Position numbers and translations under genes: made by a program
DNA from: Solirubrobacterales bacterium
GTDB taxonomy: Bacteria > Actinomycetota > Thermoleophilia > Solirubrobacterales > Solirubrobacteraceae
Length of the DNA stretch: 64,000 bases
Assembly: GCA_019240115.1 (NCBI GenBank)
Contig: JAFAYV010000071.1
Location: forward strand, 31,596 to 95,595
Reading direction: 5' to 3'
Part shown: positions 62,528 to 64,000 of the stretch, piece by piece
Layout of the letters: every line of letters begins with the position of its first letter
Position numbering within the stretch: position 1 is the first letter of the stretch
Notes under the pieces: generated by a model
Database searches by the model: none
What the model was told of the DNA's origin: nothing
What the model saw: the letters and a program-made list of their open reading frames with translations, nothing else

Positions 62528-64000
62528 TTCCTCTCGGCCTGCGGCCGGCTCTGGTCGGGTGAAAACGGGGATGATGTGTGGGTCGTCTGCGGACGCCGAT
62601 CCACTATGGAGCTTGCAAGCCCGTCGTCTAGTTTGGCGTGGGGGTCTCCTCCGGAACTCCGGACTGTCGCTGCTCGAGCACGTTCCTCAGACTCGTTGAA
62701 CTCCGAGGCCCTTGCAGGCGACGGTCCTGTGATCGAGGTCGGGAGGTTGGGATGGAAGTGATCGTCGAGCGTCCGGCGGCGCTTGATGTCCATAAGGCGC
62801 AGGTCACCGCGTGCGTGCGCACGCCGACGCCCGACGGCGGGCGTGAGCCCCACCTGGCGCAGTTCGCCACCACGGTCCGGGGGCTGCTCGGCCTGCGGGA
62901 CTGGCTGGTCGCGCATCGGGTCGGGCAGGTCGTGATGGAGGCCACCGGCGTGTATTGGAAACCGGTGTGGCACATGTTGGAGGACGATTTCGAGCTGATG
63001 CTCGTCAACGCCCGCCACGTCAAGCAGGTCCCCGGCCGCAAGACCGATCTCTCTGACGCCGCCTGGTTGTGCCAGCTGGCCGAGGCCGGGTTGCTGCGCG
63101 CGAACTTCGTGCCGCCCAAGCCGATCCGCGCGCTCAGACAGCTGACCCGGTATCGCAAGACCCAGATCGCCGAGCGCCAACGCGAAGCCCAACGGTTGCA
63201 TAAGGCGCTGGAGGACACCAACATCAAGCTTGACTGCGTCGCCTCTGACCTGCTGGGCACGTCGGGCCGGGCGATGCTTGACGCGCTGGTGTCCGGGACC
63301 ACCGATCCCGAGGTGCTCGCCGAGCTCGCCCGCGGGCGGCTGCGCCAAAAGCTGCCCGCGCTGCGCGAGGCGCTGGAGGGCCGCTTTGATGATCTGCACG
63401 CGTTGCTGATCGGCGCGATCCTCGCTCACCTGGACTTCCTGGATGAGCAGGTCGACCGGCTCTCGGACGCGATCGAGGAGCGGATCGCCCCTTTCGGAGC
63501 AGCCGTTGAAATGCTCACCACGATCCCGGGGGTGCAACGGCGCACCGCCGAGGTCATCATCGCCGAGATCGGCCCCGACATGAGCGCCTTTCCCTCGGCG
63601 CGGCACCTGGCTTCCTGGGCCGGTCAATGCCCGGCCAACAATCGCTCCGCCGGCAAGCAGCGCGGCGGCCGGGCCCGCAAGGGCAGCCGCTGGCTGGACG
63701 CGGCGCTCAAAGACGCCGCGATGGCCGCCACCCGCAGCAACGACACCTACCTGCAAGCGCTCTACCGCCGCCAACGCTCCCGAATCGGGCACGGCAAGGC
63801 CCTCGGCGCCGTCAAACACTCGATCCTGTGCGCCTGCTGGCACATGCTGAGCACCGGCGAGCTCTACCGAGACGCCGGCGGCCAATACTTCGCCAAGCGA
63901 GACCCCCAACGCGCCACCCGCCGACTCGTCGCCCAACTCGAACGCCTCGGACACACCGTCACACTCCAGGAGGCAGCCTGACACGGGTTTTCCCCTCAGT
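62528..64000 (+). mobile_element. IS110-family insertion sequence (right end at or beyond window edge)
   Basis: Contains one transposase gene (62752-63981) preceded by about 220 non-coding bases. The element boundaries cannot be fixed: the left end lies somewhere after the BI-1 stop at 62527, and the right end is near or past 64000. Left GGTGAAAACGGGG (near 62559) and right ACGGGTTTTCCCC (near 63984) form an imperfect inverted pair, as in the subterminal repeats of some IS110/IS1111 members. The upstream stretch contains TCCGGA twice (62650, 62658) and CGTC-tgcg-GACG, capable of hairpins, and may encode the guide (bridge) RNA known for this family. Confidence 0.7.
62752..63981 (+). CDS. IS110-family transposase (DEDD RuvC-like plus Tnp domain)
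   Basis: 409 residues from ATG 62752 with GGGAGGTTGGG before it. RuvC-like catalytic tetrad Asp12 (ALDVHKAQ), Glu63 (VVMEATGVYWK), Asp99 and Asp102 (GRKTDLSDAAW). A coiled-coil region (EAQRLHKALEDTNIKL) follows, then the C-terminal Tnp domain, LTTIPGVQRRTAEVIIAEIG and ASWAGQCPANNRSAGKQRGG, whose Ser299 or Ser288 could be the catalytic serine. The gene appears intact and may be active. Confidence 0.95.
   Translation: MEVIVERPAALDVHKAQVTACVRTPTPDGGREPHLAQFATTVRGLLGLRDWLVAHRVGQVVMEATGVYWKPVWHMLEDDFELMLVNARHVKQVPGRKTDLSDAAWLCQLAEAGLLRANFVPPKPIRALRQLTRYRKTQIAERQREAQRLHKALEDTNIKLDCVASDLLGTSGRAMLDALVSGTTDPEVLAELARGRLRQKLPALREALEGRFDDLHALLIGAILAHLDFLDEQVDRLSDAIEERIAPFGAAVEMLTTIPGVQRRTAEVIIAEIGPDMSAFPSARHLASWAGQCPANNRSAGKQRGGRARKGSRWLDAALKDAAMAATRSNDTYLQALYRRQRSRIGHGKALGAVKHSILCACWHMLSTGELYRDAGGQYFAKRDPQRATRRLVAQLERLGHTVTLQEAA

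Overview
The window is very G+C-rich DNA with mostly tightly packed genes, many GTG starts and frequent 4-base stop/start overlaps. Gene content (mycofactocin, a propane/MimABCD-type monooxygenase, MDO-type alcohol dehydrogenase, DUF3618/DUF4235/holin-X genes, IclR and GAF-type regulators) points to an actinomycetota chromosome, most likely a Thermoleophilia/Solirubrobacterales-type soil organism. The phylum is well supported by gene families; the class is inference.

Layout. 1-7250: a nitrilase, a KdpD-type sensor kinase and KdpE, a membrane protein, then a decayed stretch with frameshifted genes and three copies of a shared roughly 50-bp upstream element. 7253-13821: a high-affinity K+ uptake operon in the order small TM protein-kdpF-kdpA-kdpC-kdpB-kdpD(N-terminal half)-usp; KdpD is split, its kinase half lying 10 kb upstream beside kdpE. 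13802-20664 (minus): a two-domain VOC protein, then the mycofactocin operon mftA-B-C-D-F-E plus a mycofactocin-type SDR. 20826-25869 (plus, divergent from mftA): an MDO-type iron-dependent alcohol dehydrogenase, a MoxR ATPase and a VWA/CoxE-like protein that both carry His-rich stretches, and an MftM-like methyltransferase. 25669-28090 (minus): a GAF/winged-helix regulator and a zinc alcohol dehydrogenase. 28337-32192: a membrane/stress-type operon ending near a TetR-HTH/SpoIIE-phosphatase fusion. 32193-42083: a low-coding gap, a lipoprotein, a J-domain protein, and alcohol/acyl-CoA metabolism genes. 42161-53683 (minus): two regulators and the prmABCD operon with its accessory genes (amidohydrolase, MIP18-like protein, zinc ADH, dedicated GroEL). 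53730-62527: lipid and CoA-related enzymes, a DUF1990 pair, a hydrolase, three back-to-back tandem repeat blocks, an MFS transporter and a BAX-inhibitor-1 protein. 62528-64000: an IS110-family insertion.

How it fits together. PrmABCD would hydroxylate a short alkane such as propane to an alcohol. The alcohol could be oxidised by the MDO enzyme, whose tightly bound NAD is thought in this family to be recycled through mycofactocin, made by the adjacent operon and capped by MftM. Zinc ADHs, an acyl-CoA synthetase and an acyl-CoA dehydrogenase offer routes onward. Two paralogous GAF/winged-helix regulators, one beside the MDO/MftM block and one above prmA, suggest co-regulation of the two halves. 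Apart from the IS110 element the window does not look like a mobile island; the notable oddities are the split Kdp sensor, an mftE without a normal start codon, His-rich MoxR/VWA proteins, the TetR-SpoIIE fusion, and many short tandem repeats.
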